Positions 7,338 through 16,341 are shown, counted from the first letter of the stretch. The stretch is DNA of 64,000 bases from SXNM01 sp964586155 (GCA_964586155.1 CAZPHC010000015.1:1-64000); one strand, 5' to 3'. The notes: a model not told the origin generated them from the sequence alone. Numbers and translations are program-made.

Positions 7338-7855
7338 TTGTCTTTCGCCTTTTGTTCAACGAATTTCTGGATGTCGGCAAACCACTTCGCACTGACGAGC
7401 GCCGATGCCCCCGTAGCTCCTCCCTCGATTTCTTGCTTCCTGGCAGCGACTTCTTTCCACCAAAGAGTAAGGTACGTATTCTCCTTAGACGCAGCCCACT
7501 GAATCTGACCGGTTATGAAGATTCCCACGCTATTCCACAGCACAGTCAGCGTCTCCTTGCCTAGTCCTTTGACTTGACCAGCTTTGCACAAGGCAATGAA
7601 CCCCTCAATCACGGTATCCGCAGGGGTACTTGGTGGCGGAGACTCCCACTTTTGCCCCCACTGCGGAATTGGTTCCGGCTGCGCTTCTTGATCGCCCGGG
7701 TCTGGTTCGTTTAAAGCCGCATCGTTGCTATCGGCGAACTCATCGTACAGATAACCAAGAAGGCGTCCCTTGGCATCCGGGTCGTCGACGGGGCGCGGTA
7801 GTGGTGTCATCGGGTCATCGCCCCCCGTTCGAATTGTGGGATAGTTATTCGACAT
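7334..7855 (-). CDS. Small protein C, possible relative of the Cys-rich leader family
   Basis: A 173-aa protein starting at ATG 7855 with GGAAGGGG upstream. The N-terminus MSNNYPTIRT and an acidic stretch with GYLYDEF resemble the S-x-EYP and LYDYL motifs of proteins A and B. The Pro-rich linker is also similar in style. The C-terminal 95 residues differ completely: one Cys, amphipathic helices rich in Trp and Ala, and a Lys-rich end. If the N-terminal likeness is real, this is a third variable-tail member. It overlaps the nucleotidyltransferase gene by 11 bases and the 484-aa gene by 4, so it belongs to that operon. No DUF6968-like partner is next to it. Confidence 0.55.
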   Translation of the reverse strand: MSNNYPTIRTGGDDPMTPLPRPVDDPDAKGRLLGYLYDEFADSNDAALNEPDPGDQEAQPEPIPQWGQKWESPPPSTPADTVIEGFIALCKAGQVKGLGKETLTVLWNSVGIFITGQIQWAASKENTYLTLWWKEVAARKQEIEGGATGASALVSAKWFADIQKFVEQKAKDK

Positions 7856-8621
7856 GGAAGGCCCCTTCCAATGCGTGGCCACCCTCGGCAGCACCGACAC
7901 CACGAACGATGTCGTCGAAGCTAGGTTGGCGCGCAAGGCGCTCGAACTCGCTTTGGGAAATTTCATACCCACGCCGGCAATACCGCGCAGCCCGCCGAAC
8001 CGAGGCCTGCGGATCTGCCGGCCACATCACACGCAGCCGCAGCGCCATCTCGTCCTCCAAGAACCACCGATGTGCCAAGCCAGCACGACGGTCGCGACCC
8101 AATGCAACACACGTCACCGAGAAGTCGAACCGCCCGAGCACTGACGTCATCGACCCGCACGTCGCGAATCCGCCCTCAACCCGCGGCTTGATCAACTGCA
8201 CAGGCGGTACCCCGAACATCCGCGCCGCTCCCGGAGTCGCGAAGCTGACGCTGAAGCGCGACTCACCGATCGGCGTGAACCCAGCACCGAGCAAGCCGCG
8301 GTACAGGCCAGCAAAGATCGCCTCACCATCGCCCTCCCCACACGGAAAGACGTCAACGTCGCCTGGGGGCGCAGGTACGGCGCGTGGGCTACAGCAGTAG
8401 CGCGCGTAGCCGCCAAGGATGGCTCCACCGTAACGATCGCACAGCTTCAAGATCGGCTCGACTTCTCGTACGCCTCTCCGCACCGGGATCGCGACCCAAT
8501 CGTCGTTTGTGGCAGTTGGCACAACTGCTGCCACGCGCGGTGACGCGCTCAGCCCTCTGGCACCGTCATCATGGTGCCGGGCCGTCGCCACGCAGCGAGC
8601 ACAACCACAGTCCGCCATCAT
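7845..8621 (-). CDS. Nucleotidyltransferase-fold protein
   Basis: A 258-aa protein whose ATG at 8621 overlaps the previous stop as ATGA. Residues 66-90 carry the core of the DNA polymerase beta-like nucleotidyltransferase fold: a GG pair in AILGGYARY, then PGDVDVF with the D-x-D metal ligands (about D88 and D90). A short Cys cluster (C5, C7, C10) at the N-terminus could bind metal. Such proteins transfer nucleotides to RNA, protein or small molecules; toxins and antitoxins with this fold are common. Here it sits between a PKD protein and small protein C. Target unknown. It might modify one of its operon partners; that is inference. Confidence 0.6.
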   Translation of the reverse strand: MMADCGCARCVATARHHDDGARGLSASPRVAAVVPTATNDDWVAIPVRRGVREVEPILKLCDRYGGAILGGYARYCCSPRAVPAPPGDVDVFPCGEGDGEAIFAGLYRGLLGAGFTPIGESRFSVSFATPGAARMFGVPPVQLIKPRVEGGFATCGSMTSVLGRFDFSVTCVALGRDRRAGLAHRWFLEDEMALRLRVMWPADPQASVRRAARYCRRGYEISQSEFERLARQPSFDDIVRGVGAAEGGHALEGAFHVE

Positions 8622-10189
8622 CGACCCTGCCTCGCAAAGACCGAGAGCAGCGCGTGCGGCGTCAGCGCGCTCCAGGTGTCTTTGCCGTTGGGCAACGCCA
8701 TCGCCGGACGTCCGACGGTGATCGCGAAGACCGACCCACCCTCCACACCGATCGCGACCGAGCCATCGCCATGGACCTGCCGCATGGTCGGGTTGGTGTC
8801 GACCTGGTCGATGATCGCGATGTCCGTCGGCATCGTCAGGAACGTCGGCTCTTTGGCGAACGTCCGCCCGTCGAGCGAGGCCTCGATTCGCGTCGCGTCG
8901 AAGAGGTAGGCAAGGTCTGTACACGGGCCGCTGTCGAGGCCGCGGACGCCCACCGCGCGTACCGCGACGTGGCTGGGATGCTCGGGCACCGGCTTGGTCA
9001 GCCGCTCTTCCCCGAGCTCGCGAAGCGTTAGGTGGCCCCCAGCACCGGATGGTGCCGCGCTCACCTGTGCCCAGAACTGCAGGTCGTCGTCGTAGACCCG
9101 CAGCGAGCAGAGTTCATCGTCGCAGCCGGCAAGCAGGAACGCGCGTGCGCCGACAGCTGCCTCGGGCACGCCCATGGCCGCGTAGAACGCAATGACGGCT
9201 TGGGCGATTGCCTGGTTGGCCTCCCAAGACCACACCGACGCCCAATTGGGCGCGGGCAACGCACGATCGAACTCCTGGTTGAGCTGCCGCCACTCTCGAG
9301 TCGTCAGGTTCAGCAACTCGGTCTCCTCATCGACCGCCGTCGTCGCGTACGCGTACCACGACTCGACGTCGCCGAGCAGGATGCTGCGGCTACCCGAGAT
9401 CAGCACGTCGCCCGCAGTGATGGACAGCCGTCCGAGTGTGCGGATGTCGCTGTACAAGGTGCTCAATGCGTCGACGCTCGACTTCACAGCCGCCATCGCG
9501 TCGGTGCGTGAGGGGCCCTGCATCACGTCGCGCAATGCGGTCTCGAGCAGGCTGATGTCGCTCTGCAGGCACGAGCTCGTCCCATATGCCATCAGGTCAT
9601 TGCTGAGGTGAGTATACACGGCGCGGTCCATCGATGCCCTGGGCACGCGGACGCGCCCGAATCCGAGCGCGAACGACTGCTGAAATACGCGCGCGAGCGC
9701 TGCGACGCCGTCGCTGAAGGCGTCCGTCGAAGGCGGTGTCCCCCCCCCGCCGTGAGGATAGGATCCGTAGCCGATCGAAGAAGCCGCAGGCAGTGGGACG
9801 ATCAGTTGTCGTCGGCCGCCGGGAAGCTCAAGTGAGGCATGGACCGCGGCGAGGAAGTCGAATGTCTCGGTGCTCGGGGCGAAGTCGTCTGCGCTGCACG
9901 CGACCTGCACCGGCCATTGGTAGCGCTGCCAGAGTGTCGTATCTGCGCGGACCTGGATGCGCAGCGTGTAGCGTCCGGGCGTGTTGTAGGTTTTGGTGAC
10001 CGCTGGCAGCGTGTTTGGAGCGCCCGCGGAGGAGTCCGTCGTCCCGTCGCCGAAGTCGAATTCCACCTCCACGTTCGCTGCGCTCGCAGGCACGCGCACG
10101 AAGTCGAGCGGCGCGAAGGTGAGCGGCGTCGCGAAGGGGATGACCAACGTCGTTGTGGGTGGAAAGCGCACCGTCCGGCTGGTGAACAT
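8618..10189 (-). CDS. PKD-domain protein, first gene of coupled operon
   Basis: A 523-aa protein starting at 10189 with a strong AGGAGG about 8 bases upstream. Residues 35-95 form a PKD-type Ig-like domain (VEVEFDFGDGTTDSS, then Y-TPGRYTLRIQV). The remaining 420 residues are unrecognised: a Gly/Pro loop, a long helical section and a C-terminal beta-rich section with SVAIGVEGG. No signal peptide or membrane segment is evident, which is unusual because PKD domains are mostly extracytoplasmic. It leads an overlapping four-gene run that ends at 5883. A structural or adhesin-like part of an exported assembly is possible. Confidence 0.65.
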   Translation of the reverse strand: MFTSRTVRFPPTTTLVIPFATPLTFAPLDFVRVPASAANVEVEFDFGDGTTDSSAGAPNTLPAVTKTYNTPGRYTLRIQVRADTTLWQRYQWPVQVACSADDFAPSTETFDFLAAVHASLELPGGRRQLIVPLPAASSIGYGSYPHGGGGTPPSTDAFSDGVAALARVFQQSFALGFGRVRVPRASMDRAVYTHLSNDLMAYGTSSCLQSDISLLETALRDVMQGPSRTDAMAAVKSSVDALSTLYSDIRTLGRLSITAGDVLISGSRSILLGDVESWYAYATTAVDEETELLNLTTREWRQLNQEFDRALPAPNWASVWSWEANQAIAQAVIAFYAAMGVPEAAVGARAFLLAGCDDELCSLRVYDDDLQFWAQVSAAPSGAGGHLTLRELGEERLTKPVPEHPSHVAVRAVGVRGLDSGPCTDLAYLFDATRIEASLDGRTFAKEPTFLTMPTDIAIIDQVDTNPTMRQVHGDGSVAIGVEGGSVFAITVGRPAMALPNGKDTWSALTPHALLSVFARQGR

Positions 10190-10379
10190 GTGGACTGACC
10201 TCCTCGCGTATGCGCCTGTTGCGCATGATATTCGGAATGGGTGAAGGATTGAGCAGCAGAAGCTTGGCTGTCAAGCAGATTTCGCGCCTGTCGCCAAGAG
10301 GGCGACAACGTTCCAGCGCGAGCAAGCGACACCGGCGCCACGGCCGGCGAACGTCTTGGCCGTCACGTCAGCGACTGCC
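10190..10379. other. Intergenic gap between two minus-strand operons
   Basis: This 190-base stretch separates the acylphosphatase operon from the PKD operon. It contains a GTCGCC / GGCGAC inverted repeat at 10290-10306 with a 5-base loop, not followed by a T-run on either strand, and the AGGAGG ribosome site of the PKD gene at its lower end. A promoter for the 10189-to-341 operon is expected here, but I could not pick a convincing one. Confidence 0.4.
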
Positions 10380-10721
10380 CTACCGCCGCACGTCGAAGCC
10401 GAAGAACGCCTCGCGCGGCTGCGGCGTGGCGACCACGGCGCGCACGTTGGCGCTGAGCGGCCCGCGTTCGCACCAGCGCTGCAGCTGCAGCACCACCATC
10501 TCGGTGCCCTGCACCACGGCCTCGACGCCGACGATGGTCTCTGGCGCGGCCGGCGCGGGCTCCGCGGCGCCGTCTTCGGCCGCGGACTCGGTTGTCCCGC
10601 CGAGGTTGCGCACCCAGCCGACCGCGCCGAGGCGCGTCGCCTCGCGCTGCATCGCCGAGCGGAAGCCGGTGGCATGGACGTCGCCGGCGATCTGGAGGTG
10701 CACCTGGACCCTGCGCTGCAT
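10380..10721 (-). CDS. Acylphosphatase-like protein
   Basis: A 113-aa protein of the acylphosphatase fold, which hydrolyses carboxyl-phosphate bonds. The usual Gly-rich loop appears as GDVHATGFR, keeping the catalytic Arg (R21). The catalytic Asn follows in GWVRNLGG (N39). The strand VEAVVQGTE and helix VLQLQRWCERGP match the rest of the fold. It is longer than the typical 90 residues because about 20 Ala/Glu/Pro residues are inserted after the Asn. The Gln-Gly of the canonical V-Q-G-V-G-F-R loop are replaced, so activity may be altered. Start ATG 10721 overlaps the upstream stop by one base; GTG 10724 is also possible. Confidence 0.75.
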   Translation of the reverse strand: MQRRVQVHLQIAGDVHATGFRSAMQREATRLGAVGWVRNLGGTTESAAEDGAAEPAPAAPETIVGVEAVVQGTEMVVLQLQRWCERGPLSANVRAVVATPQPREAFFGFDVRR

Positions 10722-11806
10722 CACGCCCTCCGCGACAGCGTCAGCTCGCCGACCTGCGCCGGCTGCGACTCGTCGTCCATGTCGACCACGACGACGAAGA
10801 CCAGCGCGTCGTCACGCTGCTCGACGATCTCGATGCCCTCCAACTTGAGGGTACACGCCGAGGCGACACCCGCACCGTCTTGGACCTGGATGTCGAAGCT
10901 CGTGAGGCCGGCGGCGTCCCAGAGCACCAGCCGGCAGCCGACGACCTCGCCGTCGTCGTAGGTATTGGGCGAGGCCTCGGCGGCGGTGAGCAGCGCGATC
11001 GGCCCGAGATCGCGGCCCCATGGCGAGGGCTGCGGCCCGCCCGGCCCCGGCAGCGCCACCAGGTCGGTGACGGTCAGGCGGACGCCGTCGACGTCGCCGA
11101 GCGCGAGCTGCGCCACGGCGCCGAGCGCGGGCAGCGGCCCCCGACCGTCGAGCCAGGCGACGAAGGCGGCGAGATCGAGGGCCACCAGCGCGTCGACCGG
11201 GGCGATCGGGCGATCTGCGGCGCCGTTGCCGCGCTGGGCGAGCAGCAGCAGGCCGCCGGCGAGCGTGGCCCCCTCGACGTTGAGCTCGGAGCCAGCGAAC
11301 GCCGGCTCGTCGGCCAGCGCCTGGTAGAGCGCGGCGGCGTCGACGACCCGCGCCGGCGCGGAGGCGCCAAGGCCTTCGCTCGTCCCCCCTTCGGCGCCCG
11401 ACCAGACGACCAGGCGGCAGCGCGACGGGGTGCTGCCCGAGCCGAACGCGACGAATCGACCGTCCGGCAGGACGATCGCGGCCTCCAGGTCGAGCTTGTG
11501 CGCCTTGTTGCCGAGCGAGGGGCCGAACAGGCGGCGGCCGTCGGCGCCAGGCGGCAACAGCAACGCCTCGCAGCGGTCTGCCGCGTCCACGGACGGCAGC
11601 AGCGCCAGCACGTTGGCGTCGTCCTGCACCACGACGTAGCCGCCGGCGACACGCCGGATCGCCGACGCGGCGCGGACGTAGCCGAGGCGGTCCTGGGCCG
11701 GGTCGGCGCCGAGCCGGAAGCCCATCGGCCGCAGCCCGCGCAACGTCGCGACGCGCTCATCGGGCCACGCGCGCACGGTCGCGACCGGGGCGACCTTTAC
11801 GCTCAC
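10721..11806 (-). CDS. DUF6929-like protein
   Basis: A 361-aa protein that starts at GTG 11806, overlapping the stop of the DUF4407 gene as GTGA. There is no signal peptide. The sequence begins VRAWPDERVATLRGL and has beta-propeller-like strands such as GGYVVVQDDANVLALL, VLPDGRFVAFGSG and IALLTAAEASPN. This resembles a conserved family I know as DUF6929, of unknown function; the label is from memory. The order DUF4407, this gene and acylphosphatase is coupled by overlaps, so they act in one unit. Confidence 0.6.
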   Translation of the reverse strand: MSVKVAPVATVRAWPDERVATLRGLRPMGFRLGADPAQDRLGYVRAASAIRRVAGGYVVVQDDANVLALLPSVDAADRCEALLLPPGADGRRLFGPSLGNKAHKLDLEAAIVLPDGRFVAFGSGSTPSRCRLVVWSGAEGGTSEGLGASAPARVVDAAALYQALADEPAFAGSELNVEGATLAGGLLLLAQRGNGAADRPIAPVDALVALDLAAFVAWLDGRGPLPALGAVAQLALGDVDGVRLTVTDLVALPGPGGPQPSPWGRDLGPIALLTAAEASPNTYDDGEVVGCRLVLWDAAGLTSFDIQVQDGAGVASACTLKLEGIEIVEQRDDALVFVVVVDMDDESQPAQVGELTLSRRA

Positions 11807-13215
11807 AGCGAGCCGATGCGCGGATCCATCGGATCGAAGCCGAGGTAGTACGCGCGGGTGCGGCGGTGGAAGAACGACTTCGACGTCAGCACCAGCAGGC
11901 TCAGGCCGACAAAGAGCACGCGCACCGCCCACTTCGTCATCGCGAACAGGGGGTCTTCCTCTTCGAGCTGGTTCATCAGCTGCCAGCGGCGGGCGAAGCC
12001 GTCCGGCGGCTGGAAGGTGCGCTTGGTCGCAGCGGCGAGCTGTACGTCGGTCATCGCCTCGACCTCGGCGCGGCGCTCTTCGAGCTTGGCCCGGCGCTCG
12101 CTGAAGCGGTCGGAGATCGTCGCCAGCGTCTTCTGGTGCTCGTCGGTGGCGTCCTTGCGCACCTTCTCGTTCGAGGCGTCGACCGACTCCTGCCGCGCCT
12201 TGCGCTCGACCTCGAGGTCGGCGATCGCGCGCTGCTTGGCGGTGTGGGCGTCCTTGGCTTGGTCGGCGCGGCTGCGCAGCCAGGTCGCCTGGGTCTTGGC
12301 CTGGGCGAGCGCGCGCTCGCGGGCCCGCAGCGTCGACGCCGGCGTGTCGGCGGGCGACGACTCGAGCCGCGCCTTGGCCTTGGCCGCCCGCGCCTCGGCG
12401 CGGCTGGCGATGCCGTCGGCCTTGGCCTCGGCCTTCTCGAGGCCCGGCAGCTCGGCCTTGGCCGCGACGATCTTGGCGTCGAGGTCGCTGGTGTCGACCT
12501 TCTCGGCCTTGACCTCGGGCAGCTCCAGCTTGACCGACTGCCGCGCCGCGAGCTCGTCGGTGGTCAGCGTCTTGGCCGCCGCGTCGACCTCGGCCAGCAG
12601 CTGCGTGCGCGCTTCGACCCGGCGCGACTCGATCTCGCCGCCGATCCGGCCCTGGATCACGTCGTGGAACATCATCATCTCGACCGGGATCGCCGTGACC
12701 ATCGCGAACGCCAGCACCACCGCGATGCGGATCAGCGTGCCCTTGCTCGAGAGCGGCGACTTGTCGAGCGGCACCGCCGCGGTGACGACGAACCGTTCGA
12801 AGATCAGGATGATCAGCGAGATCAGCGCGGCGAAGCCGATCGTCAGCGCCCAGCCGCCCGGGCCGAGCGCGTCGACGAAGACCCAACGCAGGCCGAGCGT
12901 CCACGCCAGCATGTCGACCGCCGTCTGCAACAGCATCAACACCGCGGCGAAGCCGACCTGCGCGGCCACGGTGCGCGGCATCGGCCCGTGCTCGTCGAGC
13001 AGGAACAGGCGGATCAGCGGCCGCAGCCAGATGTGCAGCCACGGATCCCACTCGGGTCGCGGCGTGGGCGACGGCAGCAGCGAAGGCTGGCCGTCCAGCT
13101 CGGGCTCGGCAGCGGTCGGGGCCGCGGCCGGCGCTGGTCGTCGGATCGCGACGACGGCGGCATCCGGCGTCGCGGCGTCGTCTGGGGTCGGGGTCATCGT
13201 CATCGGCTCTGCCAT
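11803..13215 (-). CDS. DUF4407-like membrane protein with long coiled coil
   Basis: A 470-aa protein. The N-terminal 65 residues are Pro/Ala-rich. Three hydrophobic segments follow (around VGFAAVLMLLQTAVDML, GWALTIGFAALISLIILIF and IRIAVVLAFAMVTAIPVEM). Residues about 200-410 are a highly charged Ala/Lys/Glu/Arg coiled coil. One last membrane segment (VRVLFVGLSLLVLTS) precedes a basic tail. This is the arrangement of DUF4407 proteins, whose function is unknown. Start 13215 is supported by AAGGA. It heads the three-gene operon ending with acylphosphatase. Confidence 0.7.
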   Translation of the reverse strand: MAEPMTMTPTPDDAATPDAAVVAIRRPAPAAAPTAAEPELDGQPSLLPSPTPRPEWDPWLHIWLRPLIRLFLLDEHGPMPRTVAAQVGFAAVLMLLQTAVDMLAWTLGLRWVFVDALGPGGWALTIGFAALISLIILIFERFVVTAAVPLDKSPLSSKGTLIRIAVVLAFAMVTAIPVEMMMFHDVIQGRIGGEIESRRVEARTQLLAEVDAAAKTLTTDELAARQSVKLELPEVKAEKVDTSDLDAKIVAAKAELPGLEKAEAKADGIASRAEARAAKAKARLESSPADTPASTLRARERALAQAKTQATWLRSRADQAKDAHTAKQRAIADLEVERKARQESVDASNEKVRKDATDEHQKTLATISDRFSERRAKLEERRAEVEAMTDVQLAAATKRTFQPPDGFARRWQLMNQLEEEDPLFAMTKWAVRVLFVGLSLLVLTSKSFFHRRTRAYYLGFDPMDPRIGSL

Positions 13216-13399
13216 CACACGTCCTTGCCGCGGGGGTCCACCGCGACCCCGCGTCGTGCGCAGGGGCCGAGATTCCCGAGGGGCCGCGAGTTTAGGGCCG
13301 CCCTCGGGGCACGTCCAGAGCGAGTTGCGGCGAGGCCCGCCCCGACGGGCTGCAACACCGCGACGAGGCAGAACGTGACCAAACCGAAGACAGAAAGAC

Positions 13400-13429
13400 A
13401 CGACAAGTCCAGTGGTCGTCTGCTAAGGT
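13400..13429 (+). promoter_or_regulatory. Candidate sigma70-like promoter for the MopE-like gene
   Basis: In the 270-base divergent gap (13216-13485), ACGACA at 13400-13405 and TAAGGT at 13424-13429 are spaced by 18 bases and lie about 57 bases before the ATG at 13486. Both match the consensus only partly. Nothing else recognisable was seen in this gap. Confidence 0.25.
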
Positions 13430-13485
13430 ACTCGGCCCCCCGCATCGATCGAGGGGCTCACGAACCCGCCGGGCAGGAACCGACC

Positions 13486-16341
13486 ATGAAGACGCAGACC
13501 ATCGCCACCGCGATCGCCCTCGCCGCCGCGCTGCTCGCCGCCGGCTGCGGCAGCACCGACGACGCCAGCAGCACCACCAAGGGCGGCACGACCGACGCCG
13601 GCTCGGACGTCATCTTCGGCTTCGACGTCAGCGCCAACGACGTCGGCAGCGATGGCGCCGGCACCGACGGCGGCACCGACGAGACCGACGCCAGCGTCGA
13701 GGACACCGCGCCGAACGGCCTGTGCGAATTCCCCGCGAATCCGGCCAAGGGCGAGGCCGGCGCGCCCTGCAACGACAACAGCGAGTGCGACTCGAGCTTC
13801 TGCGCCACCACCACCGACGGCGGCCGCTGCACCGTGACCTGCACCGACTGCTGCCCGACGGGCTGGGGCTGCCAGCAGGCGCCCGGCAAGGACGCGGTCT
13901 ACGTCTGCCTGCCGCGCCTCGAGGCGCTCTGCCTGCCCTGCGTCGCCGACGACGAGTGCGAGAGCCGCAACAAGGGCGCGCTCTGCCTGTCGTACGAGGC
14001 CGGCGCGGCGCATTTCTGCGGCGGCAGCTGCAACAGCGACGGCGACTGCCCGAGCGGCTACGACTGCAAGGACAGCAAGGGCACCGCCGGCCAGGCCAAG
14101 CAATGCGTGCGCAAGAGCGGGCTCTGCGAGTGCGGCAAGGCTGCGATCGCGCAGGGCTTGTCGTCTCTGTGCATCGTCAGCAACGCCGACGGCACCTGCG
14201 AGGGCGCGCGCACGTGCGGCGCCGACGGCCTGAGCACCTGCGACGCCCAGACGCCGGCGGCCGAGACCTGCAACGGCAAGGACGACGACTGCGACGGCCA
14301 GACCGACGAGGAGGTCGGCGCCAAGGCCTGCGAGATCACCAACGAGTTCGGCACCTGCAAGGGCACCTCGACCTGCGAGGCCGGCGCGGCCCCGTGCACC
14401 GCCCAGACGCCCGCCGCCGAAGCCTGCAACGGCAAGGACGACGACTGCGACGGCCTGACCGACGAGGGCTGCGACGACGACAAGGACGGCTACTGCGCCA
14501 ACGGCATCGCCATCGCCGACCTGCCCGAGGCCTGCAACCAGCCCGGCGGCTGCGGCGACGCGACCCTGCCGGCGTGGTGCAGCAAGGGCATCCACGACTG
14601 CGACGACGGCGACAAGGCCGTGTTCCCGGGCGCGGCCGAGGCCTGCGGCAACAACAAGGACGACGACTGCGACGGCCAGACCGACCTGCCGGGCAAGGCC
14701 AAGGACGGCAGCGTGGTCGCGCCGACCGGCTGCAAGCCCTTCTACGCCGACGCCGACAAGGACGGCTACGGCGACGCGAGCAAGAGCGCCTGCCTCTGCA
14801 AAGCCGACCTCGCCTTCCCGGTGCAGGACACCAAGGACTGCGACGACAGCGACGGCAACATCAAGCCCGGCGTGCAGGAGGTCTGCGGCAACGACAAGGA
14901 CGACGACTGCGACGGCGACCAGAACCAGAAGGACGCCAAGGGCTGCACCAACTTCTACGCCGACAAGGACGGCGACACCTACGGCGCCGGCGATCCGCAA
15001 TGCCTCTGCGCGCCCAAGGAGGACTACAAGGCCACCGCCAAGGGCGACTGCGACGACAGCAAGACGGCGGTCTCGCCAGCGGCCAAGGAGTCCTGCAACG
15101 GCAAGGACGACAACTGCAACGGCGACACCGACGAAGAGGGCGCCCAGGACTGCAAGATCTGGTACGTCGACGGCGACAAGGACGGCTACGGCGACCCGGC
15201 CAAGAGCGGCTGCTTCTGCGGCGCCAGCGGCCTGTTCGCGACGCTGCAGGCCGGCGACTGCAACGACGGCAACCCGCAGATCCACGAGGGCCTGAGCGAG
15301 CTGTGCAACGACAACATCGACAACAACTGCAACGGCAGCACCGACGAAGAGAACGCCAAGAACTGCACCGATTGGTACCTCGACAGCGACAAGGACGGCT
15401 ACGGCGACAAGTCGAACAAGAAGTGCCTGTGCGACAAGGGCGACGTGCCGGGCTACACCGTCAGCAAGGGCACCGACTGCGACGACAGCAGCAGCGCGAT
15501 CTCGCCCGAGGCCAAGGAGATCTGCGACGGCAAGGACAACGACTGCGACAACAACGTCGACACCGGCTGCGACGCCGACGGCGACGGCTACTGCGACGGC
15601 TCCAAGACCACCGTCGGCAAGCCGGCGTCCTGCCCCAAGGGCGGCGGCGACTGCAACGACGATCCGAGCAACGGCGGCAAGGTCGTCTACCCCGGCGCCA
15701 CCGAGATCTGCGACGGCAAGGACAACAACTGCTCGGCCGGCGTCGACGAAGGCTGCGACGACGACAGCGACGGCTACTGCGACAAGGCCAAGACCGTCGT
15801 CGGCACCCCGAGCATCTGCCCCAAGGGCGGCGGCGACTGCGCCGACACCGACAAGACCGTCAACCCGGGCGCCACCGAGCTCTGCAACGACAAGGACGAC
15901 AACTGCGCCGGCGGCGTCGACGAGGGCTGTGACGACGACAAGGACGGCTACTGCGACAAGGCCATGACCGTGGTCGGCAGCCCGGCGGTGTGCAGCAAGG
16001 GCGGCGGCGACTGCTGCGATCTGGACGCCAACGCGCGCCCTGGCCAGACGTCGTGGTTCACCTCGGCCAACACATGCGCCAACTTCGACTACGACTGCTC
16101 GAACGCGGCCGAGAAGCAGTTCACCGTGCTCGCGGCGCCCAAGCATATCTGCGAGGGCTTCCTGTGCACCAACAAGGCCGAGTGCATCGCCGACCCGGCC
16201 GGCTGGCAGGGTGCGGCGCCCGACTGCGGCTCCTCGGCCACCTGGATCACCGACTACCAATGGGACGGTTCGCTGACGCTGCCCCTGGTCAACACCTGCA
16301 AGATGTCGGTGACGTCACAAAAAACCCAAGGCTGCCATTAG
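13486..16341 (+). CDS. MopE-like Cys/Asp metal-binding repeat lipoprotein
   Basis: A 951-aa lipoprotein. The signal ends in ALLAAGC with the lipid Cys at about residue 21. A Thr/Asp/Gly spacer to residue 75 and Cys-rich EGF-like knots follow. From about residue 260 there are nine copies of a motif of the type CNGKDDDCDGQTDE (MopE-like, PF11617). These alternate with DADKDGYGD calcium-binding loops resembling thrombospondin type 3. MopE binds copper in methanotrophs; myxobacteria carry many uncharacterised versions. The protein should sit on the outer membrane and bind metal. An antisense frame is open over nearly its whole length but is a composition artefact. Confidence 0.8.
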   Translation: MKTQTIATAIALAAALLAAGCGSTDDASSTTKGGTTDAGSDVIFGFDVSANDVGSDGAGTDGGTDETDASVEDTAPNGLCEFPANPAKGEAGAPCNDNSECDSSFCATTTDGGRCTVTCTDCCPTGWGCQQAPGKDAVYVCLPRLEALCLPCVADDECESRNKGALCLSYEAGAAHFCGGSCNSDGDCPSGYDCKDSKGTAGQAKQCVRKSGLCECGKAAIAQGLSSLCIVSNADGTCEGARTCGADGLSTCDAQTPAAETCNGKDDDCDGQTDEEVGAKACEITNEFGTCKGTSTCEAGAAPCTAQTPAAEACNGKDDDCDGLTDEGCDDDKDGYCANGIAIADLPEACNQPGGCGDATLPAWCSKGIHDCDDGDKAVFPGAAEACGNNKDDDCDGQTDLPGKAKDGSVVAPTGCKPFYADADKDGYGDASKSACLCKADLAFPVQDTKDCDDSDGNIKPGVQEVCGNDKDDDCDGDQNQKDAKGCTNFYADKDGDTYGAGDPQCLCAPKEDYKATAKGDCDDSKTAVSPAAKESCNGKDDNCNGDTDEEGAQDCKIWYVDGDKDGYGDPAKSGCFCGASGLFATLQAGDCNDGNPQIHEGLSELCNDNIDNNCNGSTDEENAKNCTDWYLDSDKDGYGDKSNKKCLCDKGDVPGYTVSKGTDCDDSSSAISPEAKEICDGKDNDCDNNVDTGCDADGDGYCDGSKTTVGKPASCPKGGGDCNDDPSNGGKVVYPGATEICDGKDNNCSAGVDEGCDDDSDGYCDKAKTVVGTPSICPKGGGDCADTDKTVNPGATELCNDKDDNCAGGVDEGCDDDKDGYCDKAMTVVGSPAVCSKGGGDCCDLDANARPGQTSWFTSANTCANFDYDCSNAAEKQFTVLAAPKHICEGFLCTNKAECIADPAGWQGAAPDCGSSATWITDYQWDGSLTLPLVNTCKMSVTSQKTQGCH

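Noticed and set aside
13423..16260. Antisense open frame opposite the MopE-like gene
   Set aside because: Repeats of Val-Ala only; explained by the Asp/Gly/Cys codons of the sense gene.
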